Below the pieces are notes generated by a model. The model was given only the letters and a program-made list of their open reading frames with translations. It was not told the DNA's origin and made no database searches. From an uncultured Oscillospiraceae bacterium (GTDB lineage Bacteria > Bacillota > Clostridia > Oscillospirales > Oscillospiraceae), in the NCBI GenBank assembly GCA_910587785.1, contig CAJUOA010000016.1, positions 1-39,858 of the forward strand: a stretch of DNA of 39,858 nt. Reading direction: 5' to 3'. Made by a program: the position numbers and the translations under genes. Positions 1-7,861 of the stretch are shown here, in pieces. Positions within the stretch are counted from its first letter, which is position 1; the number at the start of each line of letters is the position of its first letter.

Positions 1-1028
1 AAAAAAGCTGGTACAGCGACGACGTGACGCCAAAGCAGTTTGCCGAGGACCTGGCAGCGCTGGGGGCAGTCAGCAATATCACGGTCCGTATCAACAGCGG
101 CGGCGGGGATGTGTTTGCGGCGGTGGAAATCGGGAACCTGCTGGAACAGCACCCGGCCAACGTGACCGCCCGCATCGGCGGCGTATGTGCGTCGGCGGCG
201 ACAATCATTGCCTGCCATTGCAACAAGGTCATTGCCGCCAACGACAGTACCTACATGGTGCATCCGGTCGGTATGTATTGCGGGTACGCAAATGCGGCGG
301 ACCTGCAAAAATACCTGGAGGCGCTGGCGACCATCAAGGAAAACATCATCAGCCTTTACGCCAAAAAGACCGGGCGGACCAAGGATGAAGTGACGGCCTG
401 GATGGACGCGGAAAGTTGGTGGACCGGGCCGCAGGCCAAGGAAAACGGCTTTGCGGACGAACTGACGGACGAGGGGGCGGGCGCTACCTACGAGAATCGG
501 GGCGGCGTCCTTTTCGTCAACAGCGTCAGCATGGGGGCCAAGTTCGACAAGGCCCCGGAATTTGTGCGAAACCGCGTGAAGCGGGTCGTAAATAATCAAC
601 CGGCGGGACAGCCGGGAAAACAACAGGAGGTACAGGACATGGACCCGAAAGACAGCATCAAGACCGTGGACGACCTGCGGAAAGTCTATCCCACGCTGGT
701 TGACCAAATCGAGCAAGCGGCGGCGACGGCGGCGGCGGAGGCCGCAACCAACGCCGAGCGGGCGCGCATCAAGGACCTGGAGGAAATGGCACTGGCCGGG
801 AGCGAAGCGCTGCTGGCGGAGGCAAAGTACGAAAAGCCCATGAGCGCGGAGGACTTTGCAAAGGCCCTCGTCAAGAACGCAAAGACCCAGGGCGCAACCT
901 ATCTGGCACAGGTGAAGAAGGACGCGGAGAGCAGCGGCGTCAACGGCGTCACCAGCGCCCAGCCCGCCGGTATGACCAGCGGCGACGAGTTCCTGGCGAC
1001 TATCAAGAGCGTGGGCCAGAAAAAGTAA
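1..1028 (+). CDS. ClpP-like prohead maturation protease with C-terminal scaffold region (5' partial)
   Basis: The gene enters from the left edge: codons before the GTG at 24 stay open and read KSWYSDD, so the true start lies outside the window. The protein resembles the ClpP/S49-type head maturation proteases of tailed phages. Counting from the GTG at 24, the nucleophile is Ser57 in GGVCASAAT and the base is His80 in YMVHPVG; the SGGGD turn is at about 25-29. Residues beyond about 190 form an Ala/Glu/Lys-rich, probably helical tail like a scaffold. The protein should cleave scaffold and capsid delta domains during head assembly. Decoration and capsid genes follow directly, as expected for this role. 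The catalytic Asp was not assigned. Confidence 0.9.
   Translation, partial: KSWYSDDVTPKQFAEDLAALGAVSNITVRINSGGGDVFAAVEIGNLLEQHPANVTARIGGVCASAATIIACHCNKVIAANDSTYMVHPVGMYCGYANAADLQKYLEALATIKENIISLYAKKTGRTKDEVTAWMDAESWWTGPQAKENGFADELTDEGAGATYENRGGVLFVNSVSMGAKFDKAPEFVRNRVKRVVNNQPAGQPGKQQEVQDMDPKDSIKTVDDLRKVYPTLVDQIEQAAATAAAEAATNAERARIKDLEEMALAGSEALLAEAKYEKPMSAEDFAKALVKNAKTQGATYLAQVKKDAESSGVNGVTSAQPAGMTSGDEFLATIKSVGQKK
639..1028 (+). CDS. Nested in-frame scaffold protein (internal start inside protease gene)
   Basis: An AGGAGG at 625-630 lies 8 bases before an ATG at 639 that is in the same frame as the protease gene. Translation from it would give a 129-residue protein beginning MDPKDSIKTVDDL, made of an Ala/Glu-rich helical segment and a flexible tail. 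This copies the layout of lambda C/Nu3, where a scaffold is translated from inside the protease gene. The site and frame are seen directly; production of a separate protein is inferred. Confidence 0.6.
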   Translation: MDPKDSIKTVDDLRKVYPTLVDQIEQAAATAAAEAATNAERARIKDLEEMALAGSEALLAEAKYEKPMSAEDFAKALVKNAKTQGATYLAQVKKDAESSGVNGVTSAQPAGMTSGDEFLATIKSVGQKK

Positions 1029-1044
1029 GGGGAGGAAAAACGAC

Positions 1045-1377
1045 ATGAGCATGGATTTGAGCGTCAAGAAATTCAGCACCGAGCCGGGATATTTCGAGGC
1101 GGGAATCGGACCTGTCGCCAAGGACGTGAAGGTGGCGGCGGCGGACATCCCCGCCCACGCGCCCGTGGCGCTGGACGGCGACGGCAAACTGACGCTGTTG
1201 ACGGCGGACAACAAGGCCAGTGTCTACGGCCTGGTGCCGGACAGCATCCGGGCGGACGAGGAAGGGCCGGTATGGCTCACCGGAGAATACTTTGCCGACA
1301 GCCTGGTTTTGCCGGAGGGCATGACGGCGGCGGACGTGGAAACGGCGCTGCGGAACATCGGCATTTTCCTGAAATAA
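1045..1377 (+). CDS. Head decoration protein (lambda gpD-like)
   Basis: This 110-residue protein begins 16 bases after the protease gene with GGGGAGGAA upstream of the ATG. It sits between the protease and the major capsid gene, the usual place of trimeric decoration proteins that stabilise the expanded head. Its N-terminal part (KDVKVAAADIPAHAPVALD) and short beta-rich body with the LTADNKASVYGL segment fit the decoration family that marks capsid three-fold sites. The assignment rests on size, position and general pattern rather than on a catalytic motif. A head fibre or other capsid accessory protein is the alternative. Confidence 0.7.
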   Translation: MSMDLSVKKFSTEPGYFEAGIGPVAKDVKVAAADIPAHAPVALDGDGKLTLLTADNKASVYGLVPDSIRADEEGPVWLTGEYFADSLVLPEGMTAADVETALRNIGIFLK

Positions 1378-1380
1378 ACA

Positions 1381-1414
1381 TTCCCGCTTCCCGCAAGGGG
1401 GCGGGAAAATTTTT
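1381..1414 (+). terminator. Stem-loop plus T-run between decoration and capsid genes
   Basis: TTCCCGC (1381-1387) pairs with GCGGGAA (1401-1407), with an inner CCC/GGG around a GCAA loop. AAATTTTT follows. It looks like a partial intrinsic terminator or an mRNA-stabilising element inside the head operon. Confidence 0.55.
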
Positions 1415-1438
1415 GCACACAAAAGGAGGAAATGAATT

Positions 1439-2488
1439 ATGCCTAACGCGATTGATATTTACCAGCCTCGGTATATGGCGGAGGTGGTGCGGCAGACCCC
1501 GCCCATCCACACCTACTTCCGGGACACGTTCTTCAACCGGGTCATTACCTTCCCCACCGAGCGGGTGGACATGGACCTGATGAAAGGCGACCGGAAAATC
1601 CTGCCCTACGTCCACCCGGACGCGGGCGGCAAGGCCGTGAAGATGGACGGATTTCAGACCAAGAGCTATGCCGCGCCGCTGGTGTCCGGCTACATCGTGA
1701 CCACCGCCGCGCAGATGATGACCCGGCTCCCCGGCGAGGACCTTTACAGCGGCATGACGCCCGCAGAGCGGGCGGCGCGGAAGCTGATGGAGGAATACGC
1801 GACCCTGAACGACGCCTGTACGCGCCGGGAGGAATATATGTGCGCAGAGGCCATCAAGACCGGCCTTATCCATGTGGAGGGTCCCGGCGTGAAGGAGGAC
1901 ATCGACTTTGACTTCACCAACACGGTCAGCCTGACCGGCGACGAGCAGTGGGGCGGGAGCAAGGCGGCAATCCTGAACAACCTGGAGGACTGGGTGAGCC
2001 GGGTGCTTATCGAGGGATTTGCCAACGTGGATACGGCCATCATGGGCAAGACCGCCCTGCGCAAGTTCCTGGACGACGCGGACGTGATGAAGAAGCTGGA
2101 CAACCGGCGGGTGGAGCTGGGCATCATCGCCCCCAGGGAACTGCCGGGCGGCGTCAGCTACATCGGCCACCTGAACAAGCCCAATCTGGACATCATGCAG
2201 TATGCGGGCGTCTATCTGGACGACTGGACGGACCCGGCCAACCCCACCGTCAAGCCGCTGGTGGACGACAACATGATTATCCTGATTTCCTCGGCGGCGA
2301 GTTTCATCATGGCCTACGGCGCGTGCAGCTACTATGACGAGAGCAAGCAGCTTGTGACCGCGCAGACCTCCCGCCTGATGCACTCCTACATCGACCACAA
2401 CCCGGAGCGGCGCATCCTCCAGCTCGACGCCCGGCCCCTGCCTATCCCCGACAAGGTGGATAGCTGGCTGGTTGCTACCGTGTGCTGA
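1439..2488 (+). CDS. Major capsid protein, lambda gpE family
   Basis: This 349-residue protein forms the capsid shell. It matches the phage E-type major capsid family in length, in its N-terminal YQPRYMAEVV...PIHTYFRDTFF region and in the C-terminal part ending in the typical ...LDARPLPIPDKVDSWLVATV. An AAAGGAGGAAATGAATT ribosome site precedes the ATG. Protease and decoration genes lie upstream and neck genes downstream, which agrees. A hairpin just before the gene may shape its mRNA level relative to the decoration gene. Confidence 0.92.
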   Translation: MPNAIDIYQPRYMAEVVRQTPPIHTYFRDTFFNRVITFPTERVDMDLMKGDRKILPYVHPDAGGKAVKMDGFQTKSYAAPLVSGYIVTTAAQMMTRLPGEDLYSGMTPAERAARKLMEEYATLNDACTRREEYMCAEAIKTGLIHVEGPGVKEDIDFDFTNTVSLTGDEQWGGSKAAILNNLEDWVSRVLIEGFANVDTAIMGKTALRKFLDDADVMKKLDNRRVELGIIAPRELPGGVSYIGHLNKPNLDIMQYAGVYLDDWTDPANPTVKPLVDDNMIILISSAASFIMAYGACSYYDESKQLVTAQTSRLMHSYIDHNPERRILQLDARPLPIPDKVDSWLVATVC

Positions 2489-2502
2489 TGGAGGGAATGG
2501 AA

Positions 2503-2931
2503 ATGGCGAGAGGTAAGAAAACAGATAAGAAGAACACCGCCCCTGCCCAGGAGACGGCGGAGCGGACCGAGGACGCCACCGCCACCCAGGAGACAGCGGA
2601 GCAGGCCGGGGAGGCCACCACCACCCAGGAGACGGCGGAGCAGGAAGAGGGCACCGCCCCTGCCAAAGAGACGCCGGAGCGGGACATCCTTGCGGGAATC
2701 CAGAATCCGTGTGTATACTGCGGGCCGACCATGCGGGGCGTGGCGCGGCAGTACACCACCTTCCAGGGGGGAATCCCAGACGCGCTGCGGGACTTCATCA
2801 AGGAACACCCGGAGGCGCGGCAGCTTATCGTCTCCACGGCACAGTTTCCCGCTATGCGCCGTCGGCTTGACACGCCGGGGACGGCGGAGGCGAAGCTCTA
2901 CAAGCAGGTCAAGGAGCTGCTTGGGAAATGA
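2503..2931 (+). CDS. Phage protein of unknown function with 13-residue tandem repeats
   Basis: The likely start is ATG 2503 (MARGKKTDKK), since GGAGGGA lies 6-7 bases upstream; a GTG at 2482 overlapping the capsid stop is less convincing. The 142-residue protein has a charged, low-complexity N-terminal half with three tandem 13-residue units (QETAEQAGEATTT type) and a fourth partial one. A folded C-terminal half of about 80 residues follows, with CVYCGPTMRG and RQYTTFQGG. Position after the capsid gene suggests a head or neck accessory protein. I do not recognise a family. Confidence 0.7.
   Translation: MARGKKTDKKNTAPAQETAERTEDATATQETAEQAGEATTTQETAEQEEGTAPAKETPERDILAGIQNPCVYCGPTMRGVARQYTTFQGGIPDALRDFIKEHPEARQLIVSTAQFPAMRRRLDTPGTAEAKLYKQVKELLGK
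2548..2685 (+). repeat. 39-bp tandem repeat encoding 13-residue units
   Basis: Units start at 2548, 2587 and 2626, with a degenerate fourth at 2665. Each reads QETAE followed by eight acidic/Thr/Ala residues; the fourth is KETPERD. They are part of the gene at 2503. Confidence 0.75.
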
Positions 2932-3350
2932 AAGTTCTGTTCGACTATGGAGTAGGCGGGGAGCCGGAGGGGTCCCCGCCTACGTTCAAGCAATGCGCGG
3001 CGGCGGATATTCACGCCGCGTTTCTGAATCCGACCGAACACGGAGAGGTGCGGACAATCCGCTATGACGGCGTGGAATATGAGGACATCACCGTGATAGA
3101 GAGCGGGCCGAAGGAGGGCAAGCGGTCCTCCGTGGTGCAGATGCAGCACGATTTCGGCCAAGGTCTGTATAAGCGGACCATCATCCTTTACGTCGCGGAG
3201 AAGGACCTGAACGGCGTGAAGCCGGAGCAGGGGTCCATGCTGTCCATGAACGACGAAGAGGGCGGCACGTTCTTCCACAAATACCGCGTGGTGGAATCGG
3301 GGACGGAAATGGGAATGTTCCGGTTGAAGCTGGAGGAAGTGGACGAATGA
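2928..3350 (+). CDS. Probable head-tail connector (neck) protein
   Basis: This 140-residue protein begins on an ATGA overlap with the previous stop. It is beta-rich, with the run KRTIILYVAEKDLNGVKPEQGSM resembling the barrel of head-closure or tail-joining proteins. The gene lies between the capsid and tail-completion genes, where neck proteins are normally encoded. No decisive motif is visible, so the neck role is inferred from place and fold impression. Confidence 0.55.
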   Translation: MKVLFDYGVGGEPEGSPPTFKQCAAADIHAAFLNPTEHGEVRTIRYDGVEYEDITVIESGPKEGKRSSVVQMQHDFGQGLYKRTIILYVAEKDLNGVKPEQGSMLSMNDEEGGTFFHKYRVVESGTEMGMFRLKLEEVDE

Positions 3351-4036
3351 ACACGGAAGCAAGGACCAACGCAATCACCGGGTCTGTCACCGTCACGGTC
3401 AACGAGGCGGCAGGGCAGGCGGCTATCGAGCGGGCAAAGGCGCTGCTGGCCGGTATCCAGGGCGGCGTGGACAAGGCTATGAAAGCCTCCATGAGCCGGA
3501 CCGTTGACAGGCTGCGGCGGGAGAGCAACCAGGCCATCCGAGAGAAGTACGACATCACGGACGCGGGAATCCGCGCAGAGAAAAACGTGCGGGTCCGATA
3601 CAGCTACCAGAACGGCGTGCAGGCCACCGTCACCTTCTCCGGGCGGAAGATACCGCTGTACCGTTTCGGCGGCGCATACCCCAAAGTTCCGACGCAGGAC
3701 ATCGCGGCGGGGAAGAAGCCGGTCATGGTAAAGGGCGCGTGGACCATGCAGTACCAGGGAGTGGCCGCACGGGGCCACCAGTTCCAGGACACCGGCCCGA
3801 CGCAGTTCATGGACGCCTTTGTGGCGCAGATGAAGTCCGGGCATATCGGAATCTTTGAGCGGACCGGCGGAAGCACCAGCGAGGGCAGCGACGCTATCCG
3901 GGAAATCATGGGGTCCTCTGTGGCGCAGATGGTGGGAAACCAGCAAGTGGCGCAGGGGTTGACCGAGCGGGCCTATGAGACGTTTGAAACGGAGCTGGAC
4001 AAGGCGGTGTACCGAATCCTGACGGGCTGGAGGTAG
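3347..4036 (+). CDS. Tail completion / minor tail protein Z-like
   Basis: The 229-residue product starts with an ATGA overlap. An Ala-rich helix (IERAKALLAGIQGGVDKAMKAS) is followed by a SRTVDRLRRESNQAIREKYDI stretch and a beta region GVQATVTFSGRKIPLYRFG. That combination is typical of the lambda gpZ / HK97 gp10-type tail completion family. These proteins sit at the head-proximal end of the tail and are needed for head-tail joining. The neighbours are neck and sheath genes. The family is recognised by pattern only. Confidence 0.75.
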   Translation: MNTEARTNAITGSVTVTVNEAAGQAAIERAKALLAGIQGGVDKAMKASMSRTVDRLRRESNQAIREKYDITDAGIRAEKNVRVRYSYQNGVQATVTFSGRKIPLYRFGGAYPKVPTQDIAAGKKPVMVKGAWTMQYQGVAARGHQFQDTGPTQFMDAFVAQMKSGHIGIFERTGGSTSEGSDAIREIMGSSVAQMVGNQQVAQGLTERAYETFETELDKAVYRILTGWR

Positions 4037-4040
4037 GGCC

Positions 4041-4673
4041 ATGCAGAGAGTGACCTTAGAGAACGAAACCAAAGTGGGCCTGCTGTACGCGCTGAAAGAC
4101 TTTACCACGGAGACGGTGAAGGACCTGCTTATGCCGGTGAAGCGGCAAAAACAGGACGAGCGGGAGCCGAAGCGCAGGGCGGCGGCGGTGTTTCTGGCGC
4201 GGTTGCCGGACATGACATCGTTAGAGAAAAAGGCCCCCTTCATTCTCCACCAGGCGGTGACGGGCGAGGACGGGCTAAAGAACGCCAACAAGGGGACGGG
4301 CCGGGAATCCAGGTTAGAGCTGCAAAGCTCCGCCGTTATCCGGTCCGTGTTCTGCGTATACCACCCGGACGAGGAAGAGGGCGGGCTTGCTCTGCTGAAC
4401 ATCATGGAGGAAATGCGCATCGCGCTCCTGATGTACCCGATGCTGAACAAGGTCTTTGAGCTGGACCTAAAGGAAGGTATCAACCAAATGGTCTACCCAG
4501 AAACGGGAGAGCGGGGAACCGCGCCGTTCTACCTGGGGGAAATGGTGACGGTCTGGAAGCTACCGCCGGTAACAAGAATCGAGGCGGCGCGGGTGGCGCA
4601 CGGCTGGCTACAGGACGACAAAGCCGTAAGGCACCTGCAAGACAGCTACCCAAAGACGGACCCAAGAATCTGA
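4041..4673 (+). CDS. Phage protein, possible tail terminator
   Basis: This 210-residue protein has GGAGG about 7 bases before its ATG. It is mixed alpha/beta with no clear catalytic motif. A central part (SAVIRSVFCVYHPDEEEGGLALLNIMEEMR) and a C-terminal GEMVTVWKLPPVTRIE are visible. In contractile-tailed phages this slot, just upstream of the sheath, commonly encodes the tail terminator that caps tube and sheath (Mu gp37-like place). The role is therefore positional inference. Confidence 0.55.
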   Translation: MQRVTLENETKVGLLYALKDFTTETVKDLLMPVKRQKQDEREPKRRAAAVFLARLPDMTSLEKKAPFILHQAVTGEDGLKNANKGTGRESRLELQSSAVIRSVFCVYHPDEEEGGLALLNIMEEMRIALLMYPMLNKVFELDLKEGINQMVYPETGERGTAPFYLGEMVTVWKLPPVTRIEAARVAHGWLQDDKAVRHLQDSYPKTDPRI

Positions 4674-4694
4674 AAGGAAAGGATTTGAGCGCAC

Positions 4695-5024
4695 ATGGCG
4701 AAGAAAGAAACCAACGCGCCCGTGACAGGGCCGGACAACACGGGGAACGAGAAGAAGAGCCGGGCGGGGACGTGTCCCTCCGGCTTTTACATTTACATCG
4801 GCCCCAACATCAAGAAGCACATCCAGACCGGGACCATCTACCGGGGGACGCGGGCGAACGCGCTGAAACAGGCGGCGGAGGCTATCAAGGCGTACCCGCT
4901 GGTCAAGACCCTTATCGTTTCCGGCGACGCGCTGCCGGAGGCCCGTTTGAAGGTCAAGGCCCCCGGCAACGCACTGTACGCCAACTACATGAAGCTGAAG
5001 CTGGCGGGAAAGGAAGGTAAGTAA
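4695..5024 (+). CDS. Conserved-type phage protein upstream of the sheath, function unknown
   Basis: A 109-residue basic protein with a charged, probably disordered N-terminus (MAKKETNAPVTGPDNTGNEKK). A compact domain follows, GFYIYIGPNIKKHIQTGTIYRG, then a helix with ANALKQAAEAIKAYPLVKTLIV. It lies two bases before the sheath gene, where Mu-like phages carry a small gene of unknown role. I do not recognise the family and assign no function. Confidence 0.65.
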   Translation: MAKKETNAPVTGPDNTGNEKKSRAGTCPSGFYIYIGPNIKKHIQTGTIYRGTRANALKQAAEAIKAYPLVKTLIVSGDALPEARLKVKAPGNALYANYMKLKLAGKEGK

Positions 5025-5026
5025 CA

Positions 5027-6484
5027 ATGGCGAAACTCGGCGTACACGTTTTTGAAAAGGCTACGTCCGTTCAGACGCCGAAGGTGGCAACGGTGGGCAT
5101 CCCCTTTGTGGTGGGGACCGCGCCGGTCCAGTCTGCGGCGAAGCCCGCAAAGTCCAACGTCCCCGTGCTGGTGACGAGCTGGGACGAGGCGGTGGAGAAG
5201 CTGGGCTTTTCCTATGACTGGGAGAGCTATACGCTGTGCGAGTTCATGTACTCCCACCTCCAGCTTTTCGGGGCGCAGCCGGTCATTTTCTGCAACATCC
5301 TGGACCCGGAGGCCATGAAGAAAGCAGTGGAGGCCAAGGACTACGACGTGACGGACCACAAGGCTACCCTGCCTATCGGGGCCGTGGCCGGGTCCATCAA
5401 GGTCAAGGCGACCGTGGATGTGGAGGGGACGCCGACGGAGCAGGAGCTTAAAGCGGACGAGGATTACAGCATCCTCTACGACCGGGACGACACGGACACC
5501 TATGTGTGCATCGTGGAGCTGCTGGAGGACGGCAGCGCCTACGACGCGGAGACGGTGAACATTGCCTACAACGAGGCGAACCCCACGACCGCGACGGTGG
5601 CCGACGTGGTGGACGGCGTGGCCCAGGTGGACGCCTGCCTGACGGCGGTGGGCCTGGTGCCGGACCTTATCGCCGCCCCCGGCTGGTCCCACAATACCGT
5701 CGTGGCCGCTGTGATGGCGACCAAGGCGGCGGCTATCAATGGGCTGTTCAAGGGCAAGGCCGTTATCGACGCGGACAGCGGCGCGGACGGCGTGACCGAA
5801 TACTCCCAGCTCTCCGGCTATAAGAACAAAAACAACTTTGTGGACGTGGACCAGATTTTGTGCTGGCCCATGGTGCAGCTCGGAGACTACCGCTTCCACC
5901 TGTCTACCCAGCTCTGCGGCCTGATGGCGACGGTGGACGCCGGAAACCGGGGAATCCCCTACGAATCCCCGTCCAACAAAAACCTGAAAATGGACGCCTG
6001 CGTGCTGGCGGACGGTACGCCGGTCAACCTGACGTGGAACCAGGTGGACCTTATCGCGGGGAGCTGGGGCGTCGTTACGGCGGTCAACTTCCTGGATTCC
6101 GGGTGGGTCGCCAAGGGCAACTACACCGCCTGCTATCCGGGCAATACGGACGTGAAGGACCAGTTCATCCCCGTGTCCCGTATGTTTGACTTCATCGGGA
6201 ACACCCTTATTCGCACGTTCTGGTCCAAGCTGGACAAGCCTATGACCCCGGCGCTGCGGGACAGCATCTTGCAGACCTGCAATATCTGGCTGGGCGGGCT
6301 GACCGGCGGCGGCTACCTCTACGGGGCGAGGGCGGAAATGCTGGCGGAGGAAAACCCGCTGACAAGCCTGCTGGACGGCATTATCACGCTGCACATCTAC
6401 AACGCGCCGCCCGTACCCGCGCAGGAAATCGACTTCATCCTGGAATACGACGTTTCCTACATGGAGACGGCGCTGGCGGCGTAA
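5027..6484 (+). CDS. Contractile tail sheath protein
   Basis: The 485-residue protein matches P2 FI-type sheath proteins. The N-terminus (GVHVFEKATSVQTPKVATVGIPFVVGTAP) carries the strand that threads neighbouring subunits. The centre has VDACLTAVGLVPDLIAAPGWSHN and an AIDADSGADG-like region, and the C-terminal domain (LTGGGYLYGARAEMLAEENP) is typical of sheaths. Subunits polymerise around the tail tube and contract on infection. The tube gene follows 13 bases later, the standard sheath-tube pair. This gene establishes that the phage is a myovirus. Confidence 0.95.
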   Translation: MAKLGVHVFEKATSVQTPKVATVGIPFVVGTAPVQSAAKPAKSNVPVLVTSWDEAVEKLGFSYDWESYTLCEFMYSHLQLFGAQPVIFCNILDPEAMKKAVEAKDYDVTDHKATLPIGAVAGSIKVKATVDVEGTPTEQELKADEDYSILYDRDDTDTYVCIVELLEDGSAYDAETVNIAYNEANPTTATVADVVDGVAQVDACLTAVGLVPDLIAAPGWSHNTVVAAVMATKAAAINGLFKGKAVIDADSGADGVTEYSQLSGYKNKNNFVDVDQILCWPMVQLGDYRFHLSTQLCGLMATVDAGNRGIPYESPSNKNLKMDACVLADGTPVNLTWNQVDLIAGSWGVVTAVNFLDSGWVAKGNYTACYPGNTDVKDQFIPVSRMFDFIGNTLIRTFWSKLDKPMTPALRDSILQTCNIWLGGLTGGGYLYGARAEMLAEENPLTSLLDGIITLHIYNAPPVPAQEIDFILEYDVSYMETALAA

Positions 6485-6497
6485 GGAGGAATAGAAG

Positions 6498-7016
6498 ATG
6501 ATTTATCCGAACGGCCATATTGACTACCTCATGTACGAGAACGGCGGCGCGCTTATCGGCGTCGCCAAGGTGACGATGCCCCCCATCAAGTACAAGACCG
6601 TCACCGCCACGGGCGCTGCGCTCATGGGCGATGTGACTATCCCCCTGGCAAGCATGATTGAGGCCATGACCATCAACATTGAGTTCTCCAGCGTGGCGGA
6701 CGCCATTGTGCAGCTCGGCACCAACGAGTGGCACGACGTGGCCCTGTACCTGGCGGACCAGTATTTTGACGGCGTGACCCGGAAGGAAGAGCTGGAGCCG
6801 ATTCGCTTTGAGCTGTCCATCCGGCCCACGGAAATCAACCAGGGGACCATCCAGACGGCCAGTGCCGCCGACGCCTCCGGCACCTACAGCGTGTGCAAGT
6901 ACACGGTGTATAAGAACGGGGCAAAGGTCATTGACATTGACCAGTTCAACCAGGTCCACGAAATCAACGGCGTGGACAACGCCGCCCTGGTGAGAAAGGC
7001 CATGGGCATGATGTAG
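6498..7016 (+). CDS. Major tail tube protein (P2 FII-like)
   Basis: This 172-residue protein starts after GGAGGAATAGAAG. The N-terminal part (GALIGVAKVTMPPIKYKTVTATGAALMG) and the body around ASMIEAMTINIEFSSV fit the P2 FII tube family, whose hexameric rings stack to form the inner tail tube. Its place directly after the sheath confirms the call. A terminator-like hairpin follows at 7091, which would lower expression of the less abundant chaperone and tape measure proteins. Confidence 0.92.
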   Translation: MIYPNGHIDYLMYENGGALIGVAKVTMPPIKYKTVTATGAALMGDVTIPLASMIEAMTINIEFSSVADAIVQLGTNEWHDVALYLADQYFDGVTRKEELEPIRFELSIRPTEINQGTIQTASAADASGTYSVCKYTVYKNGAKVIDIDQFNQVHEINGVDNAALVRKAMGMM

Positions 7017-7090
7017 TCGAAAGAAGCCTGCTACATTACGCTTCCGGCTAACGCCGAAAGCTACATATCCGCAGGCTCCTTTCTCCTATC

Positions 7091-7128
7091 AAAACCGCAC
7101 CCGCTACGCTGGGCTGCGGTTTTGTTTT
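7091..7128 (+). terminator. Intrinsic terminator after tail tube gene
   Basis: AAAACCGCA (7091-7099) pairs with TGCGGTTTT (7115-7123), followed by GTTTT. It lies within the late operon, so it probably works as an attenuator that reduces read-through into the chaperone genes. Confidence 0.75.
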
Positions 7129-7149
7129 AGGACGGGGGAAACGAAAATC

Positions 7150-7182
7150 AAGCCGCCCCTTCACGCGATGGAGGGGCGGCTT
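7150..7182 (+). other. Perfect 11-bp inverted repeat ahead of the chaperone gene
   Basis: AAGCCGCCCCT (7150-7160) is the exact reverse complement of AGGGGCGGCTT (7172-7182) with an 11-base loop. No T-run follows. It ends 26 bases before the chaperone ATG, so an mRNA processing or translational control role is possible. Confidence 0.6.
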
Positions 7183-7208
7183 ATCAAATACAGGAAGGAG
7201 CTTCACCT

Positions 7209-7622
7209 ATGAGCGCAGAGGAAAAGAAGCTGGACATGGAGGGCGTGGCCCAGGACGCGGCGGAGGCCGAGCGGGTGGCGGAGGAAGCCAAGCAGGAGCA
7301 GGAAACCGGGAGCTATACCCACACGTTCAAGAATCCGTTCCCGTGGAAGGGCAAGACCTATGAGACGCTGACGTTCGACTGGACCGCGCTGAACGGCGGG
7401 GACCACCTGGAAATCGAAAGCGAAATCGTGATGAAGGGCCGCACGCTGGTATCTCCGGCGTTTACCGGGGACTTCCTGGCGGGTATGGCAGCGCGGGCCT
7501 GCACCGAGCGGGACGAGAAGGGCAAGCGGGTCATTGACGGGTGGGCAATCAAGGAAATGCCCCTGACCGATTTTCAGGCCATTACGAGGAAAGCGCGGGG
7601 TTTTTTGCTACGTGCGGAGTAA
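7209..7622 (+). CDS. Tail assembly chaperone, zero-frame product
   Basis: The 137-residue protein starts after AGGAAGGAG. It has an acidic helical N-terminus (AEEKKLDMEGVAQDAAEAERV) and a globular domain (HTFKNPFPWKGKTYETLTFDWTALNG...IESEIVMKGRTLV). This pattern is common to P2 gpE-like tail assembly chaperones, which bind the tape measure protein before tube polymerisation. It lies between the tube and tape measure genes as expected. The zero frame ends shortly after a slippery heptamer at 7601-7607, so this is the shorter of two predicted products. Confidence 0.85.
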   Translation: MSAEEKKLDMEGVAQDAAEAERVAEEAKQEQETGSYTHTFKNPFPWKGKTYETLTFDWTALNGGDHLEIESEIVMKGRTLVSPAFTGDFLAGMAARACTERDEKGKRVIDGWAIKEMPLTDFQAITRKARGFLLRAE

Positions 7623-7846
7623 AAGTCGAAGGGCTTTGGCTCCGAAAGCAATGTATCCTTCTGGCGCGGCATAACGGCGGTTCGCCGCTGGATTGGTTGG
7701 GCGTCCCTCTTTGGCAGTATGGCGGCTGGATTCAGGCCACCAATGAATTGAACGAGAAGAAAAAGCCGAAAGCACCCGAAAAAATTCCCGCCAGCCTGAC
7801 GGGAAATAAGGCGAAGGAGCTTTTCGGCCTGCCGGGGAATGGATGA
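7209..7846 (+). CDS. Tail assembly chaperone, -1 frameshift fusion product
   Basis: Zero-frame codons GGT TTT TTG contain the heptamer T TTT TTG at 7601-7607. A -1 slip there joins the chaperone to an overlapping open frame that continues GCT ACG TGC... to a stop ending at 7846. This gives a fusion of about 212 residues (133 + 79). The added part (WLRKQCILLARHNGGSPLDW ... KELFGLPGNG) has no good start or ribosome site of its own. The arrangement equals lambda G/GT and P2 E/E', where the minor fusion product is needed for tail assembly. The frames and heptamer are seen directly; frameshifting itself is inferred. Confidence 0.8.
7601..7607 (+). promoter_or_regulatory. -1 programmed ribosomal frameshift site (T TTT TTG)
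   Basis: The heptamer is in the correct phase for simultaneous slippage on the chaperone frame and is the same sequence type as in P2 gene E. Possible downstream structure: GCTTT (7633-7637) pairs with AAAGC (7645-7649), and CGGAG with CTCCG nearby. Both stems are short, so the stimulatory structure is uncertain. Confidence 0.8.
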
Positions 7847-7861
7847 TAGGGAGGCGACGAA

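Noticed and set aside
1277..2398. Open frame of 373 codons on the minus strand
   Set aside because: It is antisense to the major capsid gene, which is clearly coding.
4985..6394. Open frame of 469 codons on the minus strand
   Set aside because: It is antisense to the sheath gene, His/Arg/Val-rich and of no recognisable family.
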